Assembly (NCBI GenBank): GCA_030834275.1
Contig: JAURFP010000006.1
Location: forward strand, 1 to 56,616
Direction of reading: 5' to 3'
Length of the DNA: 56,616 nt
Source: Burkholderiales bacterium
GTDB lineage: Bacteria > Pseudomonadota > Gammaproteobacteria > Burkholderiales > Eutrophovitaceae
Positions 34,082 to 43,635 of this stretch are shown here, one piece after another. The position numbers and the translations under genes are program-made. Numbering within the stretch: the stretch's first letter is position 1; each line of letters opens with the position of its first letter. The notes under the pieces are model-generated. The model saw nothing but the letters and a program-made list of their open reading frames with translations. It was not told where the DNA came from and did not search any database.

Positions 34082-35758
34082 ATGCTGGATGTGCGTATCG
34101 ATAACGTTGTAATTATTGATGGGGCTGGCAGCCCTGCTCTCCCTGGGTCCCTCGGGATAAAGAATGGTCGCATCGAAGCAGTTGGTAAAGTTGAGGCGAG
34201 TGCGGCCACGGTCGTCGATGGAGAAGGTCTCACTATCATGCCAGGGATTATTGATAATCACACGCATTACGATGCTCAGATCACCTGGGATGCTTATGCG
34301 AGCCCTTCGCCGGAACTTGGGGTCACGACTCTGTTAATGGGGAACTGTGGTTTTACGATTGCACCGTGTCGACCCAATGATCGGGAAATCACGATGAGAA
34401 ACCTAACGCAAGTTGAGGGAATGTCAATGGATGCTCTCGCAGCTGGCATTGATTGGAGTTTTGAAACATTTCCGCAATACCTCGATATGCTCGAGCAAAA
34501 AGGGGTGGGGCCTAACGTTGGGTGTTACGTGGGGCACTCGAGCGTCCGCACATATGTACTTGGTGGTGATGCATCGAAACGTGCAGCTACACCAGAAGAA
34601 ATAGAACAGATGCGTGAAATTGTCTCAGAAGCAATAGATGCTGGTGCGTGTGGTTTTGCAACGACGAGATCTTATCAGCACAATGGTGAGAAGGGAATTC
34701 CGATGCCTTCGCGTTTGGCGAGTGAGGATGAGTTGCTCGCACTTTCAGGTGTGTTAAAAGAAAAGGGTCGCGGGACCTTAATGATGACCAAAGCCTCCGA
34801 TACTCCAATGGAGTCGATCGAACGACTGTGTGCTGCTGCTGGCAGGCCGTATATTGTCGCAGCGTTATTGCACTCTGCGCTCGACCCGCAGAGAACCTTC
34901 AACGACTTAAACGAAATTTCCAATGCGCGATCCCGGGGTAACTTGATGGTCGGCGCTGTATCTCCTTGTCCGTTGAATATGGAATTTACGTTTAGATCAC
35001 CTTACCCTTTGGAGGGGTTCAAGGTTTGGAGTCCACTGATGAGTCTCGAGGAGGATGATTACAAAACTGCATTGGCTAGTCGTGGTTTTCGGGAATCATT
35101 TTTAGCCGAGTTGAATGATGGTCGTGTTCATGTTTTTAGCGGTGATTGGGAGAAAGTGCACGTTGCGCAGGTAGCTCTTGCAGAAAATTTATCGATTGAG
35201 GGCTGCTCGATCGCGGAGCTTGCTAAGGGGTGTAATAAAGATCCTTTTGATTTTATGTTGGACTTAGCTCTATCTGAAAATCTGGATACTGTATTTACGG
35301 CAACCATGATGAATTCGGACGAAGAAGCAATCGGAAAGATGATGTTGGATGAGAGTTCCATCATCTCGCTATCTGATGCGGGAGCGCACTTAACCTTTCT
35401 TTGTGATGCCGGGTTTGGACTTCATATGCTTGGCTACTGGGTCCGCGATCAGAAGTTAATGTCGCTTGAGGCGGCTGCCAAAAAACTAACTTTTGATAAT
35501 GCGAAGCTATTTGGTATAAAGGATCGCGGTGAAATTCGAGTTGGTGCGTGGGCAGATCTGCTTTTGTTCGACCCAAAAACAGTCGGTCGCGGTCGCTCAA
35601 AACGTCTCTATGACCTGCCTTCTGGTGCGTCGAGATTATCCACACCCTCAGAGGGAGTTCATGGAGTGTGGATTAATGGCCATCGTGTTGCAGACTCTAA
35701 GGGGATGCTAGCCGACCTTCCGCTAGCGGGTCACGTCATTCGTGAATACAACCCTTAA
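34082..35758 (+). CDS. Amidohydrolase, N-acyl-D-amino-acid deacylase type
   Basis: 558 residues from the ATG at 34082, with no signal peptide. The D-aminoacylase branch of the amidohydrolase superfamily is indicated by GIIDNHTHYDAQ (His60, His62), the metal cysteine in MGNCGFTIAP (Cys89), VGHSSVR, and the late SDAGAHLTF aspartate. Such enzymes hydrolyse N-acyl-D-amino acids or related dihydropyrimidine-like amides. The closing GEIRVGAWADLLLFDP is the usual beta-sandwich closure. The substrate is unknown. A longer in-frame start at 34028 is disfavoured. It converges with the glutathione peroxidase gene. Confidence 0.88.
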   Translation: MLDVRIDNVVIIDGAGSPALPGSLGIKNGRIEAVGKVEASAATVVDGEGLTIMPGIIDNHTHYDAQITWDAYASPSPELGVTTLLMGNCGFTIAPCRPNDREITMRNLTQVEGMSMDALAAGIDWSFETFPQYLDMLEQKGVGPNVGCYVGHSSVRTYVLGGDASKRAATPEEIEQMREIVSEAIDAGACGFATTRSYQHNGEKGIPMPSRLASEDELLALSGVLKEKGRGTLMMTKASDTPMESIERLCAAAGRPYIVAALLHSALDPQRTFNDLNEISNARSRGNLMVGAVSPCPLNMEFTFRSPYPLEGFKVWSPLMSLEEDDYKTALASRGFRESFLAELNDGRVHVFSGDWEKVHVAQVALAENLSIEGCSIAELAKGCNKDPFDFMLDLALSENLDTVFTATMMNSDEEAIGKMMLDESSIISLSDAGAHLTFLCDAGFGLHMLGYWVRDQKLMSLEAAAKKLTFDNAKLFGIKDRGEIRVGAWADLLLFDPKTVGRGRSKRLYDLPSGASRLSTPSEGVHGVWINGHRVADSKGMLADLPLAGHVIREYNP

Positions 35759-35774
35759 TTTTTGGACCGAAGAC

Positions 35775-36365
35775 TTATTCTGCTAACAGCTTCTCAATTT
35801 GGCTGATTAACGTGCTGTTGTTAGGTCCAAAACTCGAGGGGAAGCTAATTACAGTATCCCCATTTTTCGAAACAAGATATTTGTGAAAGTTCCAGGTGGG
35901 GCGCTTACCCGTCGCAGCTGCCAGCTTTTTATAAAACGGATTGGCCTCCGCGCTCACCACACGACTTTTTTCTGTCATTGGGAATGTCACACCATAATTA
36001 ACAGCGCAAAAGGTGGCGATTTCTTCGTTGCTCCCTGGTTCTTGGCCCCCAAAATCATTCGATGGAAAACCAATAATAATTAAGCCATCGTTTTTGAATT
36101 TCTTGAACAGCGCCTCCAGACCCTCGTACTGTGGGGTATTTCCGCAGTAACTCGCCGTGTTCACTGCCATGATAACTTTTCCAGATAATGAGCAAAGATC
36201 TAATGAATCGCCTTCAAGGGTTGTAACTTTCTCGTTTAATAGTTCTGGACAAACAGCTGCCGTAGTCAACGCTGGGGTAAATGCAATTGAGCCAAAAAGT
36301 AAAAGCGTAAAGCTAAGTACTCTAGATTTAAGGAGACTCATTTTTGCTAAACTCACGTAGTTCAT
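35775..36365 (-). CDS. Glutathione peroxidase family protein, exported
   Basis: 196 residues. A hydrophobic leader (about 15-37, SFTLLLFGSIAFTPALTTAA) implies secretion to the periplasm. The catalytic tetrad is Cys74 (NTASYCGNT), Gln108 (GGQEPGSN), Trp158 and Asn159 (TWNF), with cysteine rather than selenocysteine at the active site. Thus a thiol- or thioredoxin-dependent peroxidase is more likely than a glutathione-specific one. ATGs at 36365 and 36341 are both possible. Single gene; divergent from the CoA-transferase gene. Confidence 0.9.
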   Translation of the reverse strand: MNYVSLAKMSLLKSRVLSFTLLLFGSIAFTPALTTAAVCPELLNEKVTTLEGDSLDLCSLSGKVIMAVNTASYCGNTPQYEGLEALFKKFKNDGLIIIGFPSNDFGGQEPGSNEEIATFCAVNYGVTFPMTEKSRVVSAEANPFYKKLAAATGKRPTWNFHKYLVSKNGDTVISFPSSFGPNNSTLISQIEKLLAE

Positions 36366-36408
36366 AAATATTTTCTCGCTAGTTACTTTTAAGTGGCAAT
36401 TTTAAAGA

Positions 36409-37608
36409 TTGGAACATCCATTGGGACCTCTTGACGGAATAAAGGTTCTCGAGCTCGGGCAATTAATTGCGGGACCATTTTGCACCCGCATCATGGGAGA
36501 GTTTGGGGCACAAGTTATAAAGATTGAATCTCCACGAGGTGGAGACCCGTTACGGAAATGGCGGAAACTTTATCAAGACAAGTCTTTATGGTGGTTGCTC
36601 CAAGCACGGAACAAAAAATCGGTAACGGTAGACTTGAAAAATCCTCGTGGGCAAGAAATCGTCAGGAAGCTAGCGGAAGAGGCCGATATAGTGGTCGAGA
36701 ACTTTAGGCCTGGATCTATGGAGAAATGGGGGCTTGGTTATGAGGAGTTATCAAAGGTAAATCCTGGGCTCATCATGGTAAGACTATCGGGTTATGGGCA
36801 AACCGGCCCCTACCGAGATCGACCTGGATTCGGGTCTATCGGTGAGGCAATGGGTGGTCTGCGATACGTCACTGGTTATCCCGACCGAGCGCCCGTCCGC
36901 GTTGGCATTAGTCTTGGGGATGCAATCGCTTCCCTCTATGGTGTGATAGGTGCGCTTATGGCTCTGCGGCAGCGTGACGTCAATGGGGGCATAGGACAGA
37001 TCGTTGACGTTGCACTATACGAAGCAGTTTTTAGTTTCATGGAAAGTATGGTACCCGAGTACGATATGTTTAAGTTCGTACGAGAGAGGACGGGATCGAC
37101 ACTTCCAGGTATCGCTCCTTCAAACTCGTACCTCACAAAGGATGGGAAGTTCGTTGTAATTGGAGCGAATGGTGACTCGATATTTAAGAGAATGATGCAG
37201 GCGATAGGACGTAGTGATCTTGCTGACGACCCAGAGCTAGTGCATAACGACGGGCGCGCTAAGCGTAGTGATGAATTGGATGAAATTATTGGTAATTGGT
37301 GTTCGCAGCACGACTTGAAGCATGTCCTTGAAACCCTTGAAAATGCGGATGTGCCCTCTGGCAAGATCTTCGATGTCGTCGATATCGTTAATGACATTCA
37401 CTACAAAGCGAGAGATATGATCCAAGAACAAAAGTTATCGGGTGGTGAGACTTTGTTGGTTCCTGGAATTGTTCCAAAATTATCGAAAAATCCTGGACAA
37501 ACACTCTGGTTGGGCCCAGATCTTGGGGAACATACGGACGAAGTGCTGGGTTCGCTCGGGCTGAGTGATGAAGAGCTGAAATCACTGAAGCAAAGTGGGG
37601 TCATTTAA
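36409..37608 (+). CDS. CaiB/BaiF-family CoA transferase
   Basis: 399 residues. Type III CoA transferase that moves CoA between carboxylic acids through a covalent aspartyl-CoA intermediate. Family marks: LDGIKVLELGQLIAGPFCTR, GAQVIKIESPRGGD, VENFRPGSMEKWGLGYEEL, GYGQTGPYRDRPGF and the catalytic aspartate at about 171 (SLGDAIASLYG). The start is TTG at 36409; the next Met is at residue 29, beyond conserved sequence. The acyl substrate is unknown. A transporter gene follows after 34 bases, possibly for the same substrate. Confidence 0.9.
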   Translation: MEHPLGPLDGIKVLELGQLIAGPFCTRIMGEFGAQVIKIESPRGGDPLRKWRKLYQDKSLWWLLQARNKKSVTVDLKNPRGQEIVRKLAEEADIVVENFRPGSMEKWGLGYEELSKVNPGLIMVRLSGYGQTGPYRDRPGFGSIGEAMGGLRYVTGYPDRAPVRVGISLGDAIASLYGVIGALMALRQRDVNGGIGQIVDVALYEAVFSFMESMVPEYDMFKFVRERTGSTLPGIAPSNSYLTKDGKFVVIGANGDSIFKRMMQAIGRSDLADDPELVHNDGRAKRSDELDEIIGNWCSQHDLKHVLETLENADVPSGKIFDVVDIVNDIHYKARDMIQEQKLSGGETLLVPGIVPKLSKNPGQTLWLGPDLGEHTDEVLGSLGLSDEELKSLKQSGVI

Positions 37609-37642
37609 ATTTTTAGTTAACACGATTTGGTGATGCAGTCCG

Positions 37643-38911
37643 ATGCAAAAAAATAACTCGGCTTTGAGTTCCAAGAAGCAGATTTGGGCTTGGGCGTTTT
37701 ACGATTTCGCAAACTCTGGGTATACGACGGTTGTAATAACTGCGATATTTAATGCGTATTTCGTATCTGTAGTTGCCAATAATGCGGTTTGGGCGACCTT
37801 TATGTGGACTGCAGTGTTATCAGTATCTTATTTACTGACGCTTTTGCTAGGGCCACTTATTGGTGCGCATAGCGATGCAAATTTTCTCCGGAAAAGATAT
37901 CTCGTGCTTACTACTCTTTTGTGTGTGGGAGCCACATCGTGTCTTGCGTTATTTTTAGACCAGGGAATTTTTGTTGTATGTATATTCTTAATGATGTCGA
38001 ATCTGTTCTATGGTCTTGGAGAGAACATCATTGCGGCGTATCTACCCGAAATCTCATCTCAAAAGTCCATCGGGCGTATCTCAGGCTACGGTTGGTCCCT
38101 AGGTTATATCGGAGGAATGATTACTCTTGGGTTATGCTTGTTTTACGTAACAACCGCTGAAAATGAGGGCTATTCTGCCGATTTCTTTGTTCCTGTCACT
38201 CTCTTTATAACAGCCGCAATTTATCTCGTAGCTGCGCTTCCATCATTTATTTTTCTAGGATCTGGTGCTGGGGGTGTCGGTGTCAGTGGTTCTTCGCAGC
38301 CAATAAACAGATTGCTTGACACTATTAGAAATAGGCATCAATACAGAGATCTATTTCGGTTCTTAGGTTGCACAGTTTTTTATCAAGCTGGAGTACAAGC
38401 AGTAATAGCTTTAGCGGCGATTTATGCTCAGCAGGTCGTGGGTTTCACATTCTCAGAGACAATCCTATTAATCATGGTGGTGAACTTGACTGCAGCACTA
38501 GGGGCGTTTGTATTTGGCCCTCTTCAAGATAGATTTGGCCATATCAAAATTTTAACAATCCTCCTGCTACTTTGGATCTGTATTACGCTTTTAGCTTGGC
38601 TGCTCGAGAGTAAGGTTGGGTTCTGGGTCGTGGCAAATTTGGTCGGAATTTCGCTTGGGGCAAGTCAGTCGGCCGCGAGGGCAATCGTAGGGCTAATGAC
38701 TCCACCATCTCGTCGAGCTGAGTTTTTTGGTTTATGGGGAGTTGCTGTGAGATGCTCGGCGATTCTTGGCCCTTTGACTTATGGACTACTTACTTGGGCC
38801 ACCGCCGGCGACTACCGAAATGCTATTCTTTCCCTTTCACTTTTCTTCGTGGTTGGCTTGTTTCTGTTGAGACGGGTGGATCTCACTCGAGGTCAGAGTC
38901 TGGTTTCTTGA
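37643..38911 (+). CDS. MFS transporter, UMF1 (Atg22-like) family
   Basis: 422 residues with about 12 hydrophobic segments. The opening KKQIWAWAFYDFANSGYTTVV and the later SQKSIGRISGYGWSLGYIGG are characteristic of the UMF1 family of major-facilitator transporters, related to yeast vacuolar Atg22. Substrates are not established for the bacterial members; amino acids are a reasonable guess. The inner-membrane location is clear from composition. It lies 34 bases after the CoA transferase gene and converges on mog. Confidence 0.86.
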   Translation: MQKNNSALSSKKQIWAWAFYDFANSGYTTVVITAIFNAYFVSVVANNAVWATFMWTAVLSVSYLLTLLLGPLIGAHSDANFLRKRYLVLTTLLCVGATSCLALFLDQGIFVVCIFLMMSNLFYGLGENIIAAYLPEISSQKSIGRISGYGWSLGYIGGMITLGLCLFYVTTAENEGYSADFFVPVTLFITAAIYLVAALPSFIFLGSGAGGVGVSGSSQPINRLLDTIRNRHQYRDLFRFLGCTVFYQAGVQAVIALAAIYAQQVVGFTFSETILLIMVVNLTAALGAFVFGPLQDRFGHIKILTILLLLWICITLLAWLLESKVGFWVVANLVGISLGASQSAARAIVGLMTPPSRRAEFFGLWGVAVRCSAILGPLTYGLLTWATAGDYRNAILSLSLFFVVGLFLLRRVDLTRGQSLVS

Positions 38912-38934
38912 TTTAGTTATTGCGAGCCTTAGTC

Positions 38935-39525
38935 TCATTTCTGGCGAATCGCAGACTTGGGTCGAAATGCCTTGCAATAATCTTCGTTTGTTTCGATATA
39001 CGGCCCACCAATCAGGTCTACACAATACGGTACGGCTGCAAAAATACCATGTGAAATAACTTTCCCATCGGAGTCCTTTAAGCCCTCCAAGGTTTCTTGA
39101 ATTGATTTGGGTTGTCCTGGCAAGTTAATGATTAGCGTTTTTTTTCTTATGACTGCTACTTGACGGGAAAGAATCGCAGTTGGTACAAAATTGAGGCTGA
39201 TTTGACGCATCTGCTCCCCAAATCCAGGCATTACTTTATCTGCTATCGCAACGGTAGCATCAGGAGTGACATCCCTGGGAGAGGGGCCAGTTCCGCCAGT
39301 CGTTAGTATTAAGTCGCAACCATCGACGTCACTCAGATCTCTGAGTGTTTGTTCAATTGTTTCTTGTTCATCCGGTATAAGGCGTTCAACGAACTCCACC
39401 TGGTTAATTAGCGTTTTGGAAATCCAATTCTTGAGCGCTGGAATTCCTTTATCCTCATAAACGCCGCTCGATGCCCGATCGCTAACGGACACCATCCCAA
39501 TTTTTACTTGATCATTATTGGACAT
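38935..39525 (-). CDS. mog: Molybdopterin adenylyltransferase
   Basis: 196 residues of the MoaB/Mog family. It adenylylates molybdopterin, preparing it for metal insertion by MoeA. Motifs: MVSVSDRASSGVYEDKGIP, LTTGGTGPSPRDVTPDA (substrate-binding TTGGTG and D) and LPGQPKSIQETL. The length and the C-terminal VDLIGGPYIETNE block favour Mog rather than the shorter MoaB. It is in a minus-strand pair with darP, 62 bases apart. Molybdoenzymes themselves are not in the window. Confidence 0.92.
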   Translation of the reverse strand: MSNNDQVKIGMVSVSDRASSGVYEDKGIPALKNWISKTLINQVEFVERLIPDEQETIEQTLRDLSDVDGCDLILTTGGTGPSPRDVTPDATVAIADKVMPGFGEQMRQISLNFVPTAILSRQVAVIRKKTLIINLPGQPKSIQETLEGLKDSDGKVISHGIFAAVPYCVDLIGGPYIETNEDYCKAFRPKSAIRQK

Positions 39526-39587
39526 ATTTACTCGAAACTAGAAAAAAGAAAGATTTCGCGACTTACGCTGGAAATATAGCAAAAATA

Positions 39588-40085
39588 TTAATTGGTATTT
39601 TCCTCTGAGCTTAGGGTCTCAGAAATTAACTTAAAAAGTTTTCTATATGACTTCTTCGAGTCTTTAGTAATTTCATTACGGCAAGCTACGATGAGGTCCC
39701 GAATCTCATCAGCATCCGCTCGGGGAAATTGACAAGTAAATTCACTAATGGAAGTAGATTTATTGATTAACGAATCGCGCCAGGTTTCCGCCTCATGCAT
39801 CAATTTGACACTTCTCCTGCTTGGTTTTCTGAGATCCTGTAGCCTCTGGCGAATGGGTTCAGGGTCAATATTGCGCATGACTTTTCCGATAAACTGAAGT
39901 TGCCTTCTGAGCGCACTATGTTGCTTTATTCTTTTTGCTTCTGCCACTGCCTCCGCTAGATCAGTGGGCAAATCAAAAGATTCAAGGATTTCTCGCGACA
40001 GCGACACCAGTTCGGCGCCCATCGCTTGAAGGCTTTCTACCTCTCTTTTTCTCTGTGTTTTACTTGGCCGGTCTTGCTCGTCCAT
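39588..40085 (-). CDS. darP: Ribosome-associated protein DarP (YjgA)
   Basis: 165 residues, highly charged and helical, no signal. The opening PSKTQRKREVESLQAMGAELV and the SREILESFDLPTDLAEAVAEAKRIKQHSALRRQLQFIGKVMR region (split here for reading) are diagnostic for DUF615/YjgA. In E. coli DarP promotes late maturation of the 50S subunit. It is divergent from pmbA, a pairing kept across gammaproteobacteria, with a shared 99-base regulatory gap. Confidence 0.9.
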   Translation of the reverse strand: MDEQDRPSKTQRKREVESLQAMGAELVSLSREILESFDLPTDLAEAVAEAKRIKQHSALRRQLQFIGKVMRNIDPEPIRQRLQDLRKPSRRSVKLMHEAETWRDSLINKSTSISEFTCQFPRADADEIRDLIVACRNEITKDSKKSYRKLFKLISETLSSEENTN

Positions 40086-40184
40086 ATTTAATTAACGTGA
40101 GTCCGAAGGTGCTATGATCTAGCGGTATCTAAAAAGACTTTATATATCGAGACAAATTTTGTTAAAAGAGGCTTCAAAAAAATA

Positions 40185-41525
40185 ATGTCAGAAAAAGCAT
40201 TTAATTTCACTGAAGATCAGTTTCGGAGTATAGCAGTAGAAACATTGTCGCTTGCGAAAAAACTAGGTGCGAGTGCTGTCGAGGTTGATATCAATGAAAA
40301 TATTGGTAGTACAGTCACGGTACGAAAGGGCGATGTTGAAACTATTGAATATAACCAAGATAAGGGTTTCGGTATAACCACCTATGTTGGTCAATCCAAA
40401 GGGCATGCGAGCTCCTCTGACGTCTCCCCGGAGTCTCTCAAGCGGACAGTGGAGGCGGCGGTCTCCATCGCAAAGTTAACGGCAGAAGATGATTTTGCTG
40501 GACTAGCTGACCCCAGTTTATTGGCAACTAGTTTTAAGGACTTAGATCTTTTTCACCCTTGGGATATCTCGGTGAATGACTCGATTGATCTGGGTAAGGC
40601 GTGTGAGTCGGTAGCGTTGTCCAATCCATCCGTCACTAATTCGGAGGGCGCGACTGTATCGTCGCAGAAAGGACATTTTATTTACGCTAATTCCAATGGC
40701 TTTATGCATGGATACCCCAGCAGTCGTAATTACATCAGTTGCTCGGTAACTGCGGGCGAAAAAAGTGAGATGCAGCGGGACGGTTGGTGGACGAGCGCCA
40801 GAGATGCGCGAGACATGGAAGATGCGACGTCTGTTGGAGAGCGTGCTGCCAGTCGAGCGGTTCGAAAAGTAGGAGCTAGAAAAATAGGCACGAAGAAGGT
40901 CCCAGTTATTTTCGATTCCACCATATCTTCCGGGATTATCGGGCATTTTGTGTCGGCGATTAGTGGTGGTGCGCTCTATCGAAAGCAAACTTTTTTACTA
41001 GATTCATTGGGCCAAAACGTTTTCCCAAATTTTATTTCGATCAGAGAGGAGCCTCATATCCGGAAGGGATTCAGTAGTTCTTGCTACGACAGCGAAGGAG
41101 TTGCGACCAGACCGAGGGTAATTGTAGATAGGGGTTTACTTCAGGGGTACGTGTTGAGTAGCTACTCTGCCAGAAAGCTGGGAATGGTTACCACGGGTAA
41201 CGCGGGCGGTGTGCACAATCTTGTTGTTGACTCTGCTGGCTCTAAGCCGTTCGAAGAATTGCTGAAAGATATGGGAACCGGTTTGTGGGTTACGGATCTT
41301 TTAGGGCATGGAATAAATATGGTTACGGGGGATTATTCTCGCGGGGCCTCTGGTTTCTGGGTGGAAAATGGAATTGTCCAGTATCCAGTGCAAGAGATCA
41401 CCATTGCTGGAAATTTAAAAGAAATGTTTTCCGGTATAACGGCGGTGGGTAACGATATTCTTGAACGCTCGACGACTAAGGTGGGCTCCATCTTATTTGA
41501 GCGAATGACTGTTGCTGGCGACTGA
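40185..41525 (+). CDS. pmbA: Metalloprotease PmbA (TldE)
   Basis: 446 residues, the U62 peptidase-family subunit that with TldD forms a heterodimeric protease; in E. coli it processes microcin B17 and degrades the CcdA antitoxin. The opening ALS-type helix and VDINENIGSTVTVRKGDVE, the MHGYPSSRNYISC strand and the late ATRPRVIVDRGLLQGYVLSSYSARK block (read in parts) are typical. As in other TldE subunits, the HExxxH zinc site of TldD is absent. No tldD is in the window. Divergent from darP; the potassium channel gene follows after 11 bases. Confidence 0.93.
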   Translation: MSEKAFNFTEDQFRSIAVETLSLAKKLGASAVEVDINENIGSTVTVRKGDVETIEYNQDKGFGITTYVGQSKGHASSSDVSPESLKRTVEAAVSIAKLTAEDDFAGLADPSLLATSFKDLDLFHPWDISVNDSIDLGKACESVALSNPSVTNSEGATVSSQKGHFIYANSNGFMHGYPSSRNYISCSVTAGEKSEMQRDGWWTSARDARDMEDATSVGERAASRAVRKVGARKIGTKKVPVIFDSTISSGIIGHFVSAISGGALYRKQTFLLDSLGQNVFPNFISIREEPHIRKGFSSSCYDSEGVATRPRVIVDRGLLQGYVLSSYSARKLGMVTTGNAGGVHNLVVDSAGSKPFEELLKDMGTGLWVTDLLGHGINMVTGDYSRGASGFWVENGIVQYPVQEITIAGNLKEMFSGITAVGNDILERSTTKVGSILFERMTVAGD

Positions 41526-41536
41526 TTTTTAGTGCC

Positions 41537-42328
41537 ATGAGTGCTAAGTCACTGAGCGCATGGTTTGGGATGGCTGGGGTGTCAAGTTCGGACGCTAACC
41601 TCGCGAGGATATGGGGCGCTCGTCTAGATCGCCTGATGATCGTCTTGGCGTTGCTGACATTACCACTCATTTTTATTGTGTTCGATGAAAGTCTTGATCG
41701 TTCAGGAAGTATTCTGTACGTGCTCCAATGGGTGATTCTCAGTGCGTTTTCTCTTGAGTTCCTTATTCTGATTTCTTTGAGTAGAGAGCGTTTTGATTAC
41801 GTCTCCAGAAATTGGTTAAATTTGATCATAATCATCGTCTCCGTCTTGAGTGTAACTGGGGTGGCCCACGGGGTTTGGATTGCTATTGCTAGATCGCTTC
41901 GTTTGATTTCCATCGGATTATTAGCCGCGCGAGCGTTACACTCGATTGGTCACTGGTTGATATCGAGTGGTGTGCCCATAGTGATCGGAGTCGCTGTCCT
42001 AGCGTGGTTATTGTCTGGACTTGGATTCTATTTTTTGGAGCCTACTATCCATTCTTTTGGCGAAGGTCTATGGCTTGCATTCGTGTCTGCATCGACGGTT
42101 GGCTACGGAGATATTGTTCCTACGACTACCTTCTCAAAAATATTCGCAGTTTTGATGGTATTTGTAGGTTTCGGAATGTTTTCGATGATAATTGCAGTGA
42201 TCTCGGCTTACTTTGTTGGTGAGGATGAGAAGGTAATAAACCAAAAATTGGTTGATGATATCCAGAGCCTTCATAAGGAAATTCGGCTCCTTCGAGAGGA
42301 ACTCGATGAGTTTCGCAGGAAATCTTAA
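41537..42328 (+). CDS. Potassium channel protein (voltage-gated type)
   Basis: 263 residues. Hydrophobic segments at about 33-49, 60-80, 92-110, 120-137 and 145-163, then a pore helix, the selectivity filter TVGYGDIVP (187-195) and a last helix at 200-226, fit a six-helix Kv-like channel. The fourth segment has arginines (IARSLRLISIG), but few, so voltage sensing is uncertain. The C-terminus is a short coiled coil (LHKEIRLLREELDEFRRK) that may aid tetramer assembly. Inner membrane. Between pmbA and an MFS gene with gaps of 11 and 12 bases. Confidence 0.88.
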   Translation: MSAKSLSAWFGMAGVSSSDANLARIWGARLDRLMIVLALLTLPLIFIVFDESLDRSGSILYVLQWVILSAFSLEFLILISLSRERFDYVSRNWLNLIIIIVSVLSVTGVAHGVWIAIARSLRLISIGLLAARALHSIGHWLISSGVPIVIGVAVLAWLLSGLGFYFLEPTIHSFGEGLWLAFVSASTVGYGDIVPTTTFSKIFAVLMVFVGFGMFSMIIAVISAYFVGEDEKVINQKLVDDIQSLHKEIRLLREELDEFRRKS

Positions 42329-42340
42329 ATGTAAAGAGTT

Positions 42341-43594
42341 GTGGAACTGAACAACATAAAAAATACAGATTCATTCGGATGGAAAGAGAAGTTTATTCTA
42401 GTGTTTCTTCCATTCGCGATGGGCTATTTCCTCTCCTATCTATTCCGTTCTGTAAATGCGGTAATTTCGCCGAACTTAGTATCTGAGTTTGAGCTCTCTG
42501 CAAGTGAACTTGGTTTACTGACCTCGGTTTACTTCCTATCTTTTGCGTCGCTGCAAATCCCAATTGGTCTCTTATTAGATCGATTTGGTCCGAGAAGAAC
42601 AAACGCCTGTCTCTTAATCGTAGCTGGTGTGGGTGCCTGTATATTTTCATCGGCTCAAAATTTTGAAGGATTACTCCTAGGTCGGGTATTCATAGGATTT
42701 GGGGTGGCTGCTTGTCTCATGTCCAGTATTAAGGTTTTTTCGATCTGGTTTTCTCCTGAGATCTTGTCAACGATGATCGGAAGGATTATGTTTGTTGGCG
42801 GCCTTGGCGCAATCTCTGCGACCAAACCAGTTGAGATGTTATTGCGCGTGACTGGTTGGAGAGAGATTTTTCTAGGGCTTGCGTTTCTGGTTATTGCTGC
42901 TTCAATCGTCGTGTTTTTCGTGGTGCCAGAGAAGAAATTTGAGCGAAGTACCGCGTCGTTTCGAGAGCAGCTGTCCGGTGCGTTTGGCGTGTATCGCTCG
43001 CCAGTTTTCTGGCGAATCGCGATGGGTACAGCCTTGTTCCAAGCGTTTAATATGTCTGTACAGGGGTTATGGGCGGGGCCATGGCTTGCCGATGTAGCTG
43101 GTCTTAGTCGAGCCGATGTTGCGAATCATTTGATGGGGCTCGGAGTCTCTACGATGCTAGGATTTTTATTCTGGGGTGCGTTCGCGACATATCTTGCAAA
43201 GCGTGGTATCCAAGCCATTCAGTTGTTAATAGTCGCAACGGCGCTTTATCTATTGCTTCAGTTGTTGCTTGTCTTCGGGTTGTCTGACCTATCATGGGTA
43301 ATTTGGATTGGTTGGGGTTTGCTCGGCACATCTGGAAGTCTTGCCTTCACGATTATTTCTCAGAGTTTTCCACTCAGTATGACTGGACGGACGACTACGG
43401 CTTTGAACTTGTTAGTTTTCGTCACAGCATTTCTATCGCAGTGGATATTTGGGATTATCCTTAACCAGTGGGAATTGGTTGGTACTGGCTATAACCCGGA
43501 AGGGTACGCGGCTGCATTTGGTATTTTTATGGCTCTTCAGTTATTTGGATTTGTCTGGATGGTAGTCGGTTACCGTAGAGCAAAGCCAGTTTAA
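42341..43594 (+). CDS. MFS transporter
   Basis: 417 residues with about 12 hydrophobic segments. Family marks include GYFLSYLFRSVNAVISPNL at the first helix, PIGLLLDRFGPRRTNA (the loop 2-3 motif) and GRTTTALNLLVFVTAF late on. These are close to the nitrate/sugar-phosphate-like NNP/OPA-related MFS group, but I cannot name a substrate. GTG at 42341 is the start, 12 bases after the channel gene, so co-transcription is likely. A lipoprotein gene follows after 41 bases. Confidence 0.85.
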   Translation: MELNNIKNTDSFGWKEKFILVFLPFAMGYFLSYLFRSVNAVISPNLVSEFELSASELGLLTSVYFLSFASLQIPIGLLLDRFGPRRTNACLLIVAGVGACIFSSAQNFEGLLLGRVFIGFGVAACLMSSIKVFSIWFSPEILSTMIGRIMFVGGLGAISATKPVEMLLRVTGWREIFLGLAFLVIAASIVVFFVVPEKKFERSTASFREQLSGAFGVYRSPVFWRIAMGTALFQAFNMSVQGLWAGPWLADVAGLSRADVANHLMGLGVSTMLGFLFWGAFATYLAKRGIQAIQLLIVATALYLLLQLLLVFGLSDLSWVIWIGWGLLGTSGSLAFTIISQSFPLSMTGRTTTALNLLVFVTAFLSQWIFGIILNQWELVGTGYNPEGYAAAFGIFMALQLFGFVWMVVGYRRAKPV

Positions 43595-43635
43595 AATAAA
43601 ATCTGTAGTCCTGGTGAGAAATAGGCAGGAAAGCA

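Noticed and set aside
36936-37397. A 153-codon minus-strand open frame within the CoA transferase gene
   Set aside because: Antisense shadow of a well-conserved gene; no start signal and no family likeness.
40542-40988. A 148-codon minus-strand open frame within pmbA
   Set aside because: Antisense shadow of a conserved gene.
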